From: AC-32 sp963763475
Lineage (GTDB): Bacteria; Actinomycetota; Thermoleophilia; Gaiellales; Gaiellaceae
Direction: 5' to 3'
Assembly: GCA_963763475.1 (NCBI GenBank)
Contig: CAVXOR010000002.1
Coordinates: 248,001 to 312,000 of the forward strand
DNA: 64,000 nt
A program made the position numbers and the translations under genes. This document shows positions 26,795-34,278 of this stretch, one piece after another. Within the stretch, counting starts at the first letter, position 1. Every line of letters begins with the position of its first letter. The notes under the pieces are model-generated. The model was not told the origin of the DNA and did not search any database. It was given only the letters and a program-made list of their open reading frames with translations.

Positions 26795-27409
26795 TTAGCC
26801 GTCCGAGCCGATCGAGACCGTCTTCACGACCTCGCAGTTCGTGGTGACGTCGCTCTCGCCCGCGCGGAGCCACGCGACGTCGTGGTCGCCGGGGCCGCAG
26901 TCGAGCGTGTCGACCTGGTTGTCGCGCGCGAGCGCGTGCAGGACGTCGTCGCCGTCGCCGCCGAACTCGTGGTCGACACCACGGCCGCCCCAGACGTAGT
27001 CGCGGCGGGAGCCGCCGTTGAGCGTGTCGTCGCCGGGTCCGCCGTGGAGACGGCTGAGGCCGTTGTCGCCGGCAGTGAGCGTGTCGTTGCCGTAGCCGCC
27101 CCAGATCACCGCGCGGCCGTTACCCGCCGTGATCGTGTCGTTGTCCGGGCCGCCGAAGAGCCGGTCGAGGCCGGGACCGCCGTCGATCGTGTCGTCGCCG
27201 CGGCCGCCGAAGACGACGTCGCGGCCTTCCGCGGCCGAGATCTGGTCGTTGCCGGCGAGGCCGAGGATGTAGTCGCGATTCACGGTGCCGGCGATCACGT
27301 CGTCGCCGCGCGTGCCGCGGATCACGTTGAACCAGCGCGCTCCCGCGACGCCCGTCGCGGCGAGTCCGACGCCGAGGGCGAGAGCGAGGACGATCAGCTT
27401 GCGAGCCAT
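26795..27409 (-). CDS. Secreted calcium-binding RTX (hemolysin-type repeat) protein
   Basis: 204 aa. Signal peptide MARKLIVLALALGVGLAATGVAGA, then tandem nonapeptide-like repeats of the form GGxGxDxlxG: GTRGDDVIAG, GLAGNDQISA, GGRGDDTIDG, GGPDNDTITA, GGYGNDTLTA, GGPGDDTLNG and GGDGDDVLHA. These build a Ca2+-binding beta-roll. Two C-terminal cysteines (LDCGPGDHDV and TTNCEVV) probably form a disulfide. In Thermoleophilia such proteins are common and secreted; no type I export genes lie nearby, so Sec export is likely. It is divergent from the PASTA gene. Confidence 0.88.
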   Translation of the reverse strand: MARKLIVLALALGVGLAATGVAGARWFNVIRGTRGDDVIAGTVNRDYILGLAGNDQISAAEGRDVVFGGRGDDTIDGGPGLDRLFGGPDNDTITAGNGRAVIWGGYGNDTLTAGDNGLSRLHGGPGDDTLNGGSRRDYVWGGRGVDHEFGGDGDDVLHALARDNQVDTLDCGPGDHDVAWLRAGESDVTTNCEVVKTVSIGSDG

Positions 27410-27538
27410 GGGAACCTCCGTTGAGGGAACCTGCTCCGCTCAGTAAACGAGGCGCGCATTAGGCCTCTTTGGGTGAATTGCAAAGTTTTCTTCAGTAACA
27501 GGTTCGGTGTTTCGGCAGAATGGAAAGGAACGGCGGGA

Positions 27539-28816
27539 ATGAGACGACGCCGCGTCCAGTCCTCGGAAGAGGCCACGGCCGTCGAGGGGGGCCAACCGAC
27601 CGTCGTCGAGGAGGAGATCGAGCGACCGCCTCCGGGACCGCCGCCGCCGAGGCGCCCGCTGCTGTGGCCGTGGTTGCTGCTCCTACTCGCGCTCGTGATC
27701 GGCGGTCTGGTGGCCGCTTGGCTGCTCACCCGCGACGACGGGGACAAGGGCGCCTCGACCGTCAACGTGCCGAACGTGGTCCGCCTGCAGCAGCGCGAGG
27801 CGGTGCAGCGGCTGAACGCGCGTGGCCTGATCGCGCGCACGGTCACGCGCTCGAGCTCCGCCGAGGCGGGGACCGTGGTCGCGCAGGACCCGAACCCCGG
27901 TGCCGACGTCGTCAAGGACACGGTCGTCACCTTGACCGTCTCGGCCGTCCAGACCGAGGCTGTGCCGAACGTGGTCGGCAAGCGCGAGGCTGCGGCGGTA
28001 AGCGCGTTACGCGCGGAGGGCTTCCAGGTGCAGCCGACCCACGTGATCTCGAAGAAGCCGTCCGGGACCGTGCTCGCGCAGAGCCCACAGGCCGGCTCGA
28101 ACGTCGGGCACGGCTCGACGGTCACGATCCAGGTCTCGCGCGGGTTGGTGACCGCTCCCAACACCATCGGCCAGTCACGGGACGACGCGGTTGCCGCAGT
28201 CCGCGGCGCCGGCCTGAAGCCGAAGGCGTTCACGGTGCCCTCCTCGCAGCCGAAGGGGACCGTCGTGGCGCAGAGGCCACAGGGCGGGAAGCGCGTTCCC
28301 GGCGGCTCGATCGTCCGGCTGAACGTCTCGAGCGGCAGCACGGCCGCCGTGCCACCGCCGCCGCCCGGACCACCGCCGCCTCCGCCTCCGGGCAAGCCGG
28401 CCACGGTCACGGTGCCCGACGTCACGGGTCAGCAGCAGGACGCGGCCCAGAAGCAGCTCAACACGGCCGGCCTGAAGGCGGGCGTGGTCTACGTCAACTC
28501 GGACCAGCCGCAGGGCACCGTCCTCTCGCAGGCGCCCGAGGCCGGGACAAAGCAGAAGCGCGGCACGCGGATCCAGCTCAACGTCTCGCTCGGCCCGACG
28601 CCTGGCACGCTCAAGGGCGTCCCCGAGGTGCGCAACCTCAGCCCGGCGGCCGCCCGTGCGAAGCTGACCGCGGCGGGCTTCAGGGTGCAGACGCTGCCGC
28701 AGGGCGTGAGTGACCCGAGCCAGGTCGGCAAGGTCGTCGACGAGCAGCCGGCCGGCGGCAAGAACGCGCCGGAAGGCTCGGTCGTGACGATCTACGTCGG
28801 CCGGCGCGGAGCCTAG
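27539..28816 (+). CDS. Membrane-anchored five-PASTA-domain protein without kinase domain
   Basis: 425 aa from ATG 27539 (AAAGGAA upstream). A short Pro-rich cytoplasmic segment (~1-38) and one membrane helix (LLWPWLLLLLALVIGGLVAAWLL) precede five extracellular PASTA repeats starting at VPNVVRLQQ, VPNVVGKRE, APNTIGQSR, VPDVTGQQQ and VPEVRNLSP. A Pro-rich linker (PPPPPGPPPPPPPGKP) separates repeats 3 and 4. Each repeat has the GTVxxQxPxxG strand. PASTA domains bind peptidoglycan stem peptides or muropeptides and usually belong to PknB kinases or PBPs. Here the kinase is absent, so it may be a wall sensor, adaptor or scaffold. Confidence 0.9.
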   Translation: MRRRRVQSSEEATAVEGGQPTVVEEEIERPPPGPPPPRRPLLWPWLLLLLALVIGGLVAAWLLTRDDGDKGASTVNVPNVVRLQQREAVQRLNARGLIARTVTRSSSAEAGTVVAQDPNPGADVVKDTVVTLTVSAVQTEAVPNVVGKREAAAVSALRAEGFQVQPTHVISKKPSGTVLAQSPQAGSNVGHGSTVTIQVSRGLVTAPNTIGQSRDDAVAAVRGAGLKPKAFTVPSSQPKGTVVAQRPQGGKRVPGGSIVRLNVSSGSTAAVPPPPPGPPPPPPPGKPATVTVPDVTGQQQDAAQKQLNTAGLKAGVVYVNSDQPQGTVLSQAPEAGTKQKRGTRIQLNVSLGPTPGTLKGVPEVRNLSPAAARAKLTAAGFRVQTLPQGVSDPSQVGKVVDEQPAGGKNAPEGSVVTIYVGRRGA

Positions 28817-28828
28817 TTGGAGCGCTTG

Positions 28829-28945
28829 CCGAAACGTCGCTGAGGCCCTCGGGCCGCGCTGCTCGCCCCGACGCTGTGTCCTCAGTCGCGCCCGTAACCT
28901 TCGGCTACGAACACTCCCTGCGTCCTTGCCTCGGAACGAGCATCG
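28829..28945. repeat. Dispersed intergenic element, copy 1
   Basis: About 117 bp that aligns with 33422-33538 at high identity (near-identical from TGCTCGCCCCGACGC through CTCCCTGCGTCCTTGCCTCGGAACGAGCATCG). It starts 13 bp after the PASTA stop. Pairable segments shared by both copies: CTGAG/CTCAG (28840-28844 with 28881-28885), TGCTCG/CGAGCA (28860-28865 with 28937-28942), and a local hairpin at 28893-28909. The first two cross, so they would form a pseudoknot if both exist. No convincing coding sequence. Confidence 0.65.
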
Positions 28946-28980
28946 CACCCCGAGGGCGTGCAACGCATCGGCAAGCCCTC

Positions 28981-30039
28981 CTAGAACTCGTCCCCGCCCT
29001 CGACCACGTCCACTGAGACGATCAGGTCGGGGCGGATGAAGCGGCCGGCGTAGAAGGGCCACTTGCCCTCGGTCGCCGTCGAGAACTGGTCGATCACTTC
29101 CTGGGCACCTTCCATCGCGGTGCCGAAGTCGCGGAAGGAACCGACCTCGACGCCTTCGCCCTCCTTCAGGCGCACGATGACGCGGAAGTCGGTGGCGCGC
29201 TTGGGCGCGAACAGCTCCTCGAGCTCGGGCACGCTGACCGGCTCGGCCTCGGCGGCAGGCTCGGCGACCGGCGGCGCGAGGTCGACCGGCTCGGGCGTGA
29301 GCTCGACTGGCGCAGGCGCCACGAGTGGCGCAGGCTCGGGCTCGACGACCGGCTCGGGCTCGACTGCCGCGACAGGCTCGGGCTCGACAACCGGCTCGGG
29401 CTCGACCGCCGCGAGAGGCTCGGGCTCGACGACCGGCTCGGGCTCGACCGACGCGACCGGCGCGGGCTCCACCGGCGCGAGGGGCTCGGGCGAGATCGCC
29501 GGCAGCTCGACCACGGGCCGAACGGCCGCAGGCTCGGAGACCGGCTCGGGCTCCGCCGGCGCCATCAGCGGGATCGGCTGGAGTTCCACCACCGGGGCGG
29601 GCTCGGGCTCGGCCGGAGCGGCCGGTGCGATCGCGGGCGGCTCCTCGACCGGAGCAGGCTCGCTCGCGGGGGCATCGTTTGCGAAGTAGTCGACCACCGG
29701 TGCCGCAGGCTCGATCGGCGCTTCCGGGGCCATCGGGGCGAGGGACGGCTCGGCCTGGATCTCCGGAGCCGGGGCCGGAGCGGGGGCAGGCGCCGGAGCT
29801 GGCACTGCCGCAGGCTCGGGCTGCTGGGGCACTTCGGCCTTGACCGGCGCGGGCGCCGGCGCAGCCGGAGCGGCCTCGGGCGGCCTGATCGCCGGAGGCG
29901 GGGTCGGCAGGCCGGAGAGGCCGCCGTCGCCGGCCGGCATCGCCGAGGCAACCGGGCCCCGGACGACGGGCGGGCTGAGCGGTGGCTCGAGCCCGAGGCT
30001 CGTCCCCGCAGTGAACTCGTGGGTTCCTAGTGCCGACAT
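28981..30039 (-). CDS. Pro/Glu-repeat protein with a conserved C-terminal domain
   Basis: 352 aa from ATG 30039, chosen because GGAAAGGG lies 8 nt upstream. In-frame starts further up (30120 ATG, 30138 TTG) lack a good RBS but would add a helical segment VDPELADRARALL. Residues ~40-270 are low complexity, Pro/Ala/Glu-rich, with a repeated VEPEPVVEPEP unit, probably an extended rod. The C-terminal ~75 residues (FRVIVRLKEGEGVEVGSFRDFG...WPFYAGRFIRPDLIVSVDVVE) look like a folded small domain that I do not recognise. No signal peptide is evident, so it may be cytoplasmic. Confidence 0.75.
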   Translation of the reverse strand: MSALGTHEFTAGTSLGLEPPLSPPVVRGPVASAMPAGDGGLSGLPTPPPAIRPPEAAPAAPAPAPVKAEVPQQPEPAAVPAPAPAPAPAPAPEIQAEPSLAPMAPEAPIEPAAPVVDYFANDAPASEPAPVEEPPAIAPAAPAEPEPAPVVELQPIPLMAPAEPEPVSEPAAVRPVVELPAISPEPLAPVEPAPVASVEPEPVVEPEPLAAVEPEPVVEPEPVAAVEPEPVVEPEPAPLVAPAPVELTPEPVDLAPPVAEPAAEAEPVSVPELEELFAPKRATDFRVIVRLKEGEGVEVGSFRDFGTAMEGAQEVIDQFSTATEGKWPFYAGRFIRPDLIVSVDVVEGGDEF

Positions 30040-30317
30040 GGATGTGCCCTTTCCGTTGAACTCATGCGGCTCCCGCAGGAGAGCGCGCGCTCGGTCGGCC
30101 AGCTCGGGGTCGACGAGCATGAGCTCGGGTGAGAGCAACCGTTCGAGGGTGTGTTGATCGATGAGACCAATCGCCGCAGTTTCCGCAAATTTCCTGAATA
30201 CGCCATGCGAGGGCGTGCCCCGCGTACGCAGTATCGGTGAGCCTTTCGCGGCCCGGCATGCCCCGTTGGAGGGATTGGCGGGCGGCGCGCCGGGCGCACC
30301 GCCCGTCTGGTCGTTTC

Positions 30318-31320
30318 CTAGTGGTTCGAGGCGCCCGGGGAGGGCGCCGAGCTGACCGAGAAGTCGGCCGCGTTGTCGTTGGTGTCGTGGCCGTCCGGGA
30401 TCCGGCCGGCGCTGCTGCCCGGGGCCGCGGTTGCCGGCGGCGCCGTGGTCGCGTGCGCCTCGACGAAGGCGTTCGTCGAGTCGCCATAGCCGGCGGAGTC
30501 CAGGATCACGCCGGTGGTGTCACGTACGGCGAGGCCTCCGCCCGTGGCCGCGAGCGAGGTCGAGAAGCTCTGGTCGGGCGCATGCGAGCCGAGGTAGCCG
30601 CCGCCTCCGAGCAGGTAGAACCCGCCCGCGGGGATGCTGGCGCCGGCGGGGATGGTGGCGAGCGTGATGTCGCTCGTGCCGGTCGCGGAGCGGTAGGCGA
30701 CCTTGAAGCCGCCGACGTCCGCCGCGCTCGAGCCGGCGTTGACGAGCTCGACGAACTCGTTCGACGCCGCCCCGGTGGAGCCTGTCATGAACTCGTTCAC
30801 GCGGATCGCCGCGGTCGAGCCGCCGCCGGAGGCGACGCACTTCAGCGTGGCGACGCCGGCCGCGTCGTAGCTGAGCGTGGCCGTGCCCGGGGCTGCGGCC
30901 AGGTGACAGCCGACGCCGTTCAGGCTCTCCAGCGAGGGCAGCGCCGGGCCTGCCGGCCCCGCTGGGCCTGGCGACCCCGCCGGTCCCGCCGGCCCTGCCG
31001 GTCCGATGGTGCCCGGCGTGCCGGTGTCGCCCTTTGCGCCGACCGGACCCGCCGGACCTGCGGGGCCCGCGGGCCCCGGAGCGCCTGCCGCGCCGGCGGC
31101 GCCGCGGGCACCCTGGGCGTTCCAGGCAATCGACGACTCACCGCGCCTGCAGGTGGCCGAGGCCGCGACGATGCGGACGACACCCGTCTTCTTCTTCACG
31201 CACGCGTGGATGACTGCGCTCGTGCGCGGTCGGGCCGCCCGGCTGGGCGGCTAGCGCGACGCCCGTCACCAAAACGAGCGGCAGCGCGGCGAGCAAGGCG
31301 CGTCTTCGGGGAAGGCGCAT
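30318..31320 (-). CDS. Secreted collagen-like/lamin-tail-domain protein (frameshifted)
   Basis: ATG 31320 with GAGGAG upstream starts a signal peptide (RRRALLAALPLVLVTGVALA). The frame then breaks around 31220-31235. The continuing frame reads VIHACVKKKTGVVRIVAASATCRRGE, the motif usual in such proteins, then a collagen-like Gly-Pro-Ala run (~50 residues) including GDTGTPGTIGPAGPAG. Next comes a Cys-containing segment and a lamin-tail domain (IRVNEFMTGS...NEFVELVNAGSSAADVGGFKVAYRSATG...GGFYLLGG). Intact length is about 333 aa. It is likely a surface fibre or adhesin. Frameshift probably a sequence error. Confidence 0.8.
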
Positions 31321-31418
31321 GTGGATCTCCTCTCGGTCGATTGCGCCCATCGAACCCGCGTTCAGGGCACCCTCCGCCCGTTCGCGCGCGTTCCGGCACG
31401 CTTTCGTTTCAGCGCTGT

Positions 31419-32465
31419 CTAGAAGTGGGCGCCGCGCCAGCCGCTGGCGATCACGATCACGATCGCGGCCGCCAGCACCAGCCGGTAGACCACGAAGATC
31501 GTGTAGTCGTGGCGCCGCACGTAGCCGAGCAGCAGGTCGATCGCGATCAGGCCGACCGCGGCGGCGGCCATCGTCCCGACGACGAACGGCCCCACCGAGC
31601 CGGGCGGCAGGGGATTCAGGACGACGTCCTTCAACCCCTTGTAGACGACCGCGCCGAAGACGACCGGGATCAGCAGCAGGAAGGCGAAACGAGCGGCCGC
31701 GTCACGCTCGAGCCGCAGGAAGCGGCCGGTCGTAATCGTGATCCCGGATCGCGAGACCCCGGGCATCAGGGCCAGGATCTGCGAAGTTCCGATCCAGAAC
31801 GCCGACCAGAAGCCGAGCTGCTCGATCCGTCGCTGTTGCGGGAAGCGGTCGGCCACGTAGAGCAGCACGCCGAAGACGCTCAGGAAGATCGCGATCTGCC
31901 ACGGCTGCCCCAGCCTCCCTTCGATGGTCGACTCGCCGAGCGCCCCGGCGAGCGCGGCCGGAATTGTGGCCGCGAAGATCCACCACGAGACCCGCTCGTC
32001 CAGCGTCTCGATCCGGCGGCGGGCGACCGAGCGGAACCAGGCGCCCACGTACAGCGTCACGTCGGACCAGAAGTACGCCATGACGGCGACGAGCGTGCCG
32101 AGGTGGAGGGCCACATCGAAGGTCTTGTTGAAATCCGGATGGGCCTCCAGGTAGTGCCAGTCCGCGATCCACGGGACGAGGATCAGGTGGCCTGACGAGG
32201 AGATGGGCAGCAGCTCGGTCAGCCCCTGCGTGACCCCGAGCACGAACGCCTGCCAGTCCGAGAGACGGCCAGCCTTCTCTCCCACGTCGGCGAGGGAGAG
32301 GAGCGCGGCGACGAGCAGCAGCGCTCCGGCGATGCCATAGACCAGCCTGGGACGGATGCGCCGCTTCGGCTCGGCGGCTGAAGCGGCGCCCGCGCTCACG
32401 GTCCGGACGGTAGCAGCGGCGGCCGGAGCCCTCGGCTTCGAACTCGCAGGCTCTCGGGACAACAC
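31419..32465 (-). CDS. uppP: Undecaprenyl-diphosphatase
   Basis: 348 aa from GTG 32465; an in-frame GTG 32399 is an equally plausible start because the first ~50 residues are not conserved. LGVTQGLTELLPISSSGHLILVPW is the diagnostic (E/Q)xxxE plus PISSSGH motif of BacA/UppP. SQILALMPGVSRSGITITTGRFLRLERDAAARFAFLLLIPVVFGAV carries the second PGxSRSGxT motif. About eight to nine membrane helices. It recycles undecaprenyl pyrophosphate for cell-wall polymer synthesis. It is divergent from the cupin gene. Confidence 0.95.
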   Translation of the reverse strand: MLSREPASSKPRAPAAAATVRTVSAGAASAAEPKRRIRPRLVYGIAGALLLVAALLSLADVGEKAGRLSDWQAFVLGVTQGLTELLPISSSGHLILVPWIADWHYLEAHPDFNKTFDVALHLGTLVAVMAYFWSDVTLYVGAWFRSVARRRIETLDERVSWWIFAATIPAALAGALGESTIEGRLGQPWQIAIFLSVFGVLLYVADRFPQQRRIEQLGFWSAFWIGTSQILALMPGVSRSGITITTGRFLRLERDAAARFAFLLLIPVVFGAVVYKGLKDVVLNPLPPGSVGPFVVGTMAAAAVGLIAIDLLLGYVRRHDYTIFVVYRLVLAAAIVIVIASGWRGAHF

Positions 32466-32506
32466 CGGGCGGCTTTGGGGCCGCGCCCCCGGCTAGGCTG
32501 CGCGCC

Positions 32507-33040
32507 GTGGCCGCGCCCGAGGCGAACATCGAGCAGACTCCCGAGGGCGCCGTCGTTGCATCGCCGGGCTGGTTCATCGTGAACATGGCCGACTGCGCCT
32601 GGACGCGCGACGACAAGGGCGGCGAGTGGTCGACCTACGGCGAGCCCGAGGGCGAGTTCCAGCAGTACGGGATCGGGATTCACGTGCTCCATCCCGGCCA
32701 GGTCAACGGCCTCTATCACTCGGAGAGCGTGCAGGAGGACTTCCTCGTCCTGTCGGGCGAGTGCCTGCTGCTGGTCGAGGAGCAGGAACGGCGGTTGAAG
32801 GCCTGGGACCTCGTGCACTTCGCGCCCGGGACGCGCCATATCTGCATCGGCGTGGGCGAAGGGCCGTGCGCGATCCTGATGGTCGGCGCCCGCGGGCCTG
32901 GCAAGAAGCTGCACTACCCCGTGACGGAGCTGGCGCAGAAGCACGGCGTCGCCGCGCCCGAGGACACCGACGACCCGCGTCAGGCCTACCGCGAGGTGCC
33001 GCGGGACTTCCAGCGGGTGAAGGCGACGTGGCCCGTCTAG
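32507..33040 (+). CDS. Cupin-domain protein
   Basis: 177 aa, GTG start. The single cupin barrel is seen as GIGIHVLHPGQVNGLYHSESVQEDFLVLSGECLLLVEEQERRLKAWDLVHFAPGTRHICIG. His in YHSE, Glu in QEDF and His in TRHI provide metal ligands. The flanking N-terminal strand WFIVNMADCAWTRDDKGGEW and C-terminal segment are typical of uncharacterised actinobacterial cupins. Its end overlaps the next lipoprotein gene by 13 bp. Substrate unknown. Confidence 0.88.
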   Translation: MAAPEANIEQTPEGAVVASPGWFIVNMADCAWTRDDKGGEWSTYGEPEGEFQQYGIGIHVLHPGQVNGLYHSESVQEDFLVLSGECLLLVEEQERRLKAWDLVHFAPGTRHICIGVGEGPCAILMVGARGPGKKLHYPVTELAQKHGVAAPEDTDDPRQAYREVPRDFQRVKATWPV

Positions 33041-33411
33041 TCCTCGCGGCCGCGCTCGTCCTCTGCGTGACGACGGCCTGCTCGTCCTCGAAGAAGTCGA
33101 CCGCTCCGACCACCTCGACGCGGATCGCGCTGCCCGCCAAGTCGCCGATCACGGTCCGGACGCCCGTGCCGAACTCGCAGTGGCGGAGCCCGATCGCGGT
33201 CAAGGGCATCTCGGGCCTCTCCGGGGAGTTGACCGTGGAGCTCCTGAGCTCGTCGGGCAAGCAGCTCGCCAGCAAGCAGACCGCTCCCACCAACGGCCGC
33301 TTCTCGGTGCAGGTGCCGTTCACGGTGAAGCAGCTCGCCCCGGCGGCGGTGCTCGTGCACGACGAGAGCCGCGACCATTCGGTGCAGATTCCGGTTGTGC
33401 TGACGCCCTAG
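33028..33411 (+). CDS. Small lipoprotein with Gmad2-like Ig domain
   Basis: 127 aa, GTG start inside the end of the cupin gene. Signal peptide with lipobox CVTTAC (VARLVLAAALVLCVTTACSS) followed by a Ser/Thr linker. The remainder matches the Gmad2 immunoglobulin-like fold: ITVRTPVPNSQWRSPIAVKGISG, ELTVELLSSSGKQLASKQT, GRFSVQVPF and SVQIPVVLTP. The same fold forms the C-terminal domain of the GerMN lipoprotein at 37073-37945. Probably exported and membrane-tethered. Precedes the second copy of the dispersed repeat and a two-component system. Confidence 0.82.
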   Translation: MARLVLAAALVLCVTTACSSSKKSTAPTTSTRIALPAKSPITVRTPVPNSQWRSPIAVKGISGLSGELTVELLSSSGKQLASKQTAPTNGRFSVQVPFTVKQLAPAAVLVHDESRDHSVQIPVVLTP

Positions 33412-33421
33412 AGGAGAGTTC

Positions 33422-33538
33422 GGCGAAATGCCGCTGAGCCGCCGGGACGCGCTGCTCGCCCCGACGCGGCGTCCTCAGTCGCGCCCGTACCTTCCAGGTA
33501 CGAACGCTCCCTGCGTCCTTGCCTCGGAACGAGCATCG
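33422..33538. repeat. Dispersed intergenic element, copy 2
   Basis: Partner of 28829-28945, again about 10 bp downstream of a plus-strand stop codon. Shared pairing: CTGAG/CTCAG (33434-33438 with 33474-33478), TGCTCG/CGAGCA (33453-33458 with 33530-33535), and a perfect 7-bp hairpin 33486-33502. In that hairpin one base pair is T-A here and C-G in copy 1. The spacing between the two TGCTCG/CGAGCA arms is 77 bp in both copies. Both copies are followed, 36-40 bp later, by CCCTCCTAG. Confidence 0.65.
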
Positions 33539-33594
33539 AGCCCCGTCGACGAGCGCCATTCCACCAAACCCTCCTAGCGTCGTACGCTTGGCGC

Positions 33595-34278
33595 GTGGAC
33601 GAGCACGTGCTGCTCGTTGAGGACGACGCCTCGATCCGCGAGGTGGCGACGCTCGGCCTCGAGCAGGCCGGACTGCGCGTGACCGCGGTCGGCGACGGGC
33701 GCGAGGGGCTCGACCGCTTCCGGCAGGGCGGCGTCGACCTGGTCGTGCTCGACGTGATGCTGCCTTCGCTGGACGGCTTCGAGGTCTGCCGTGAGATCCG
33801 CCGTGAGAGCCAGGCGCCGATCGTGATGCTCACCGCTCGCAGCGAGCTGCACGACGTCGTGGTTGGGCTCGAGCTCGGCGCCGACGACTACGTGACCAAG
33901 CCGTTCGAGCTGCCCGAGCTCGTCGCGCGCGTGAAGGCGGTGCTGCGCCGCGCGGCCCCGGCGGTGGACGAGAGCACGATCAGCGTCGCCGGCCTCGAGA
34001 TCGACCCGGAAGGATTCACCGCACGGAAACGCGGCGAGGAACTGCAGCTGACGGCGACCGAGTTCCGGCTGCTGCTCGAGCTGGCGCGGCGGCCGAAGCA
34101 GGTCTTCACCCGCGACCTGTTGCTCGAGCTGGTCTGGAACTACGACTACCTGGGCGACTCGCGCCTCGTCGACGCGGCCGTGCAGCGGCTGCGGGCGAAG
34201 GTCGAGGACGACCCGAAGCAGCCGGAGCTGATCAAGACCGTGCGCGGGGTCGGCTATCGGTTCGACGCGGGCTCGTGA
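33595..34278 (+). CDS. OmpR/PhoB-family response regulator
   Basis: 227 aa, GTG start. Receiver domain with acidic pocket VEDDAS, phospho-acceptor Asp53 in VVLDVMLPSLDGFE, MLTARSE and GADDYVTKPFELPELVARV (conserved Lys). A winged-helix output domain follows: LTATEFRLLLELARRPKQVFTRDLLLELVW...VDAAVQRLRAKVEDDPKQPELIKTVRGVGYRF. The TGA overlaps the kinase GTG. Together with the kinase, beta-propeller protein and GerMN lipoprotein downstream it resembles MtrA of the MtrAB-LpqB module. Confidence 0.95.
   Translation: MDEHVLLVEDDASIREVATLGLEQAGLRVTAVGDGREGLDRFRQGGVDLVVLDVMLPSLDGFEVCREIRRESQAPIVMLTARSELHDVVVGLELGADDYVTKPFELPELVARVKAVLRRAAPAVDESTISVAGLEIDPEGFTARKRGEELQLTATEFRLLLELARRPKQVFTRDLLLELVWNYDYLGDSRLVDAAVQRLRAKVEDDPKQPELIKTVRGVGYRFDAGS

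Noticed and set aside
29063..29689. Plus-strand Gly/Ser/Thr-repeat ORF
   Set aside because: Antisense of the Pro/Glu repeat; the repeat pattern only mirrors the real gene's codons.
33320..33559. Minus-strand 79-codon ORF over the dispersed repeat
   Set aside because: It is explained by the repeated DNA element; the corresponding translation in copy 1 drifts and ends differently, and RNA-type pairing better explains conservation.
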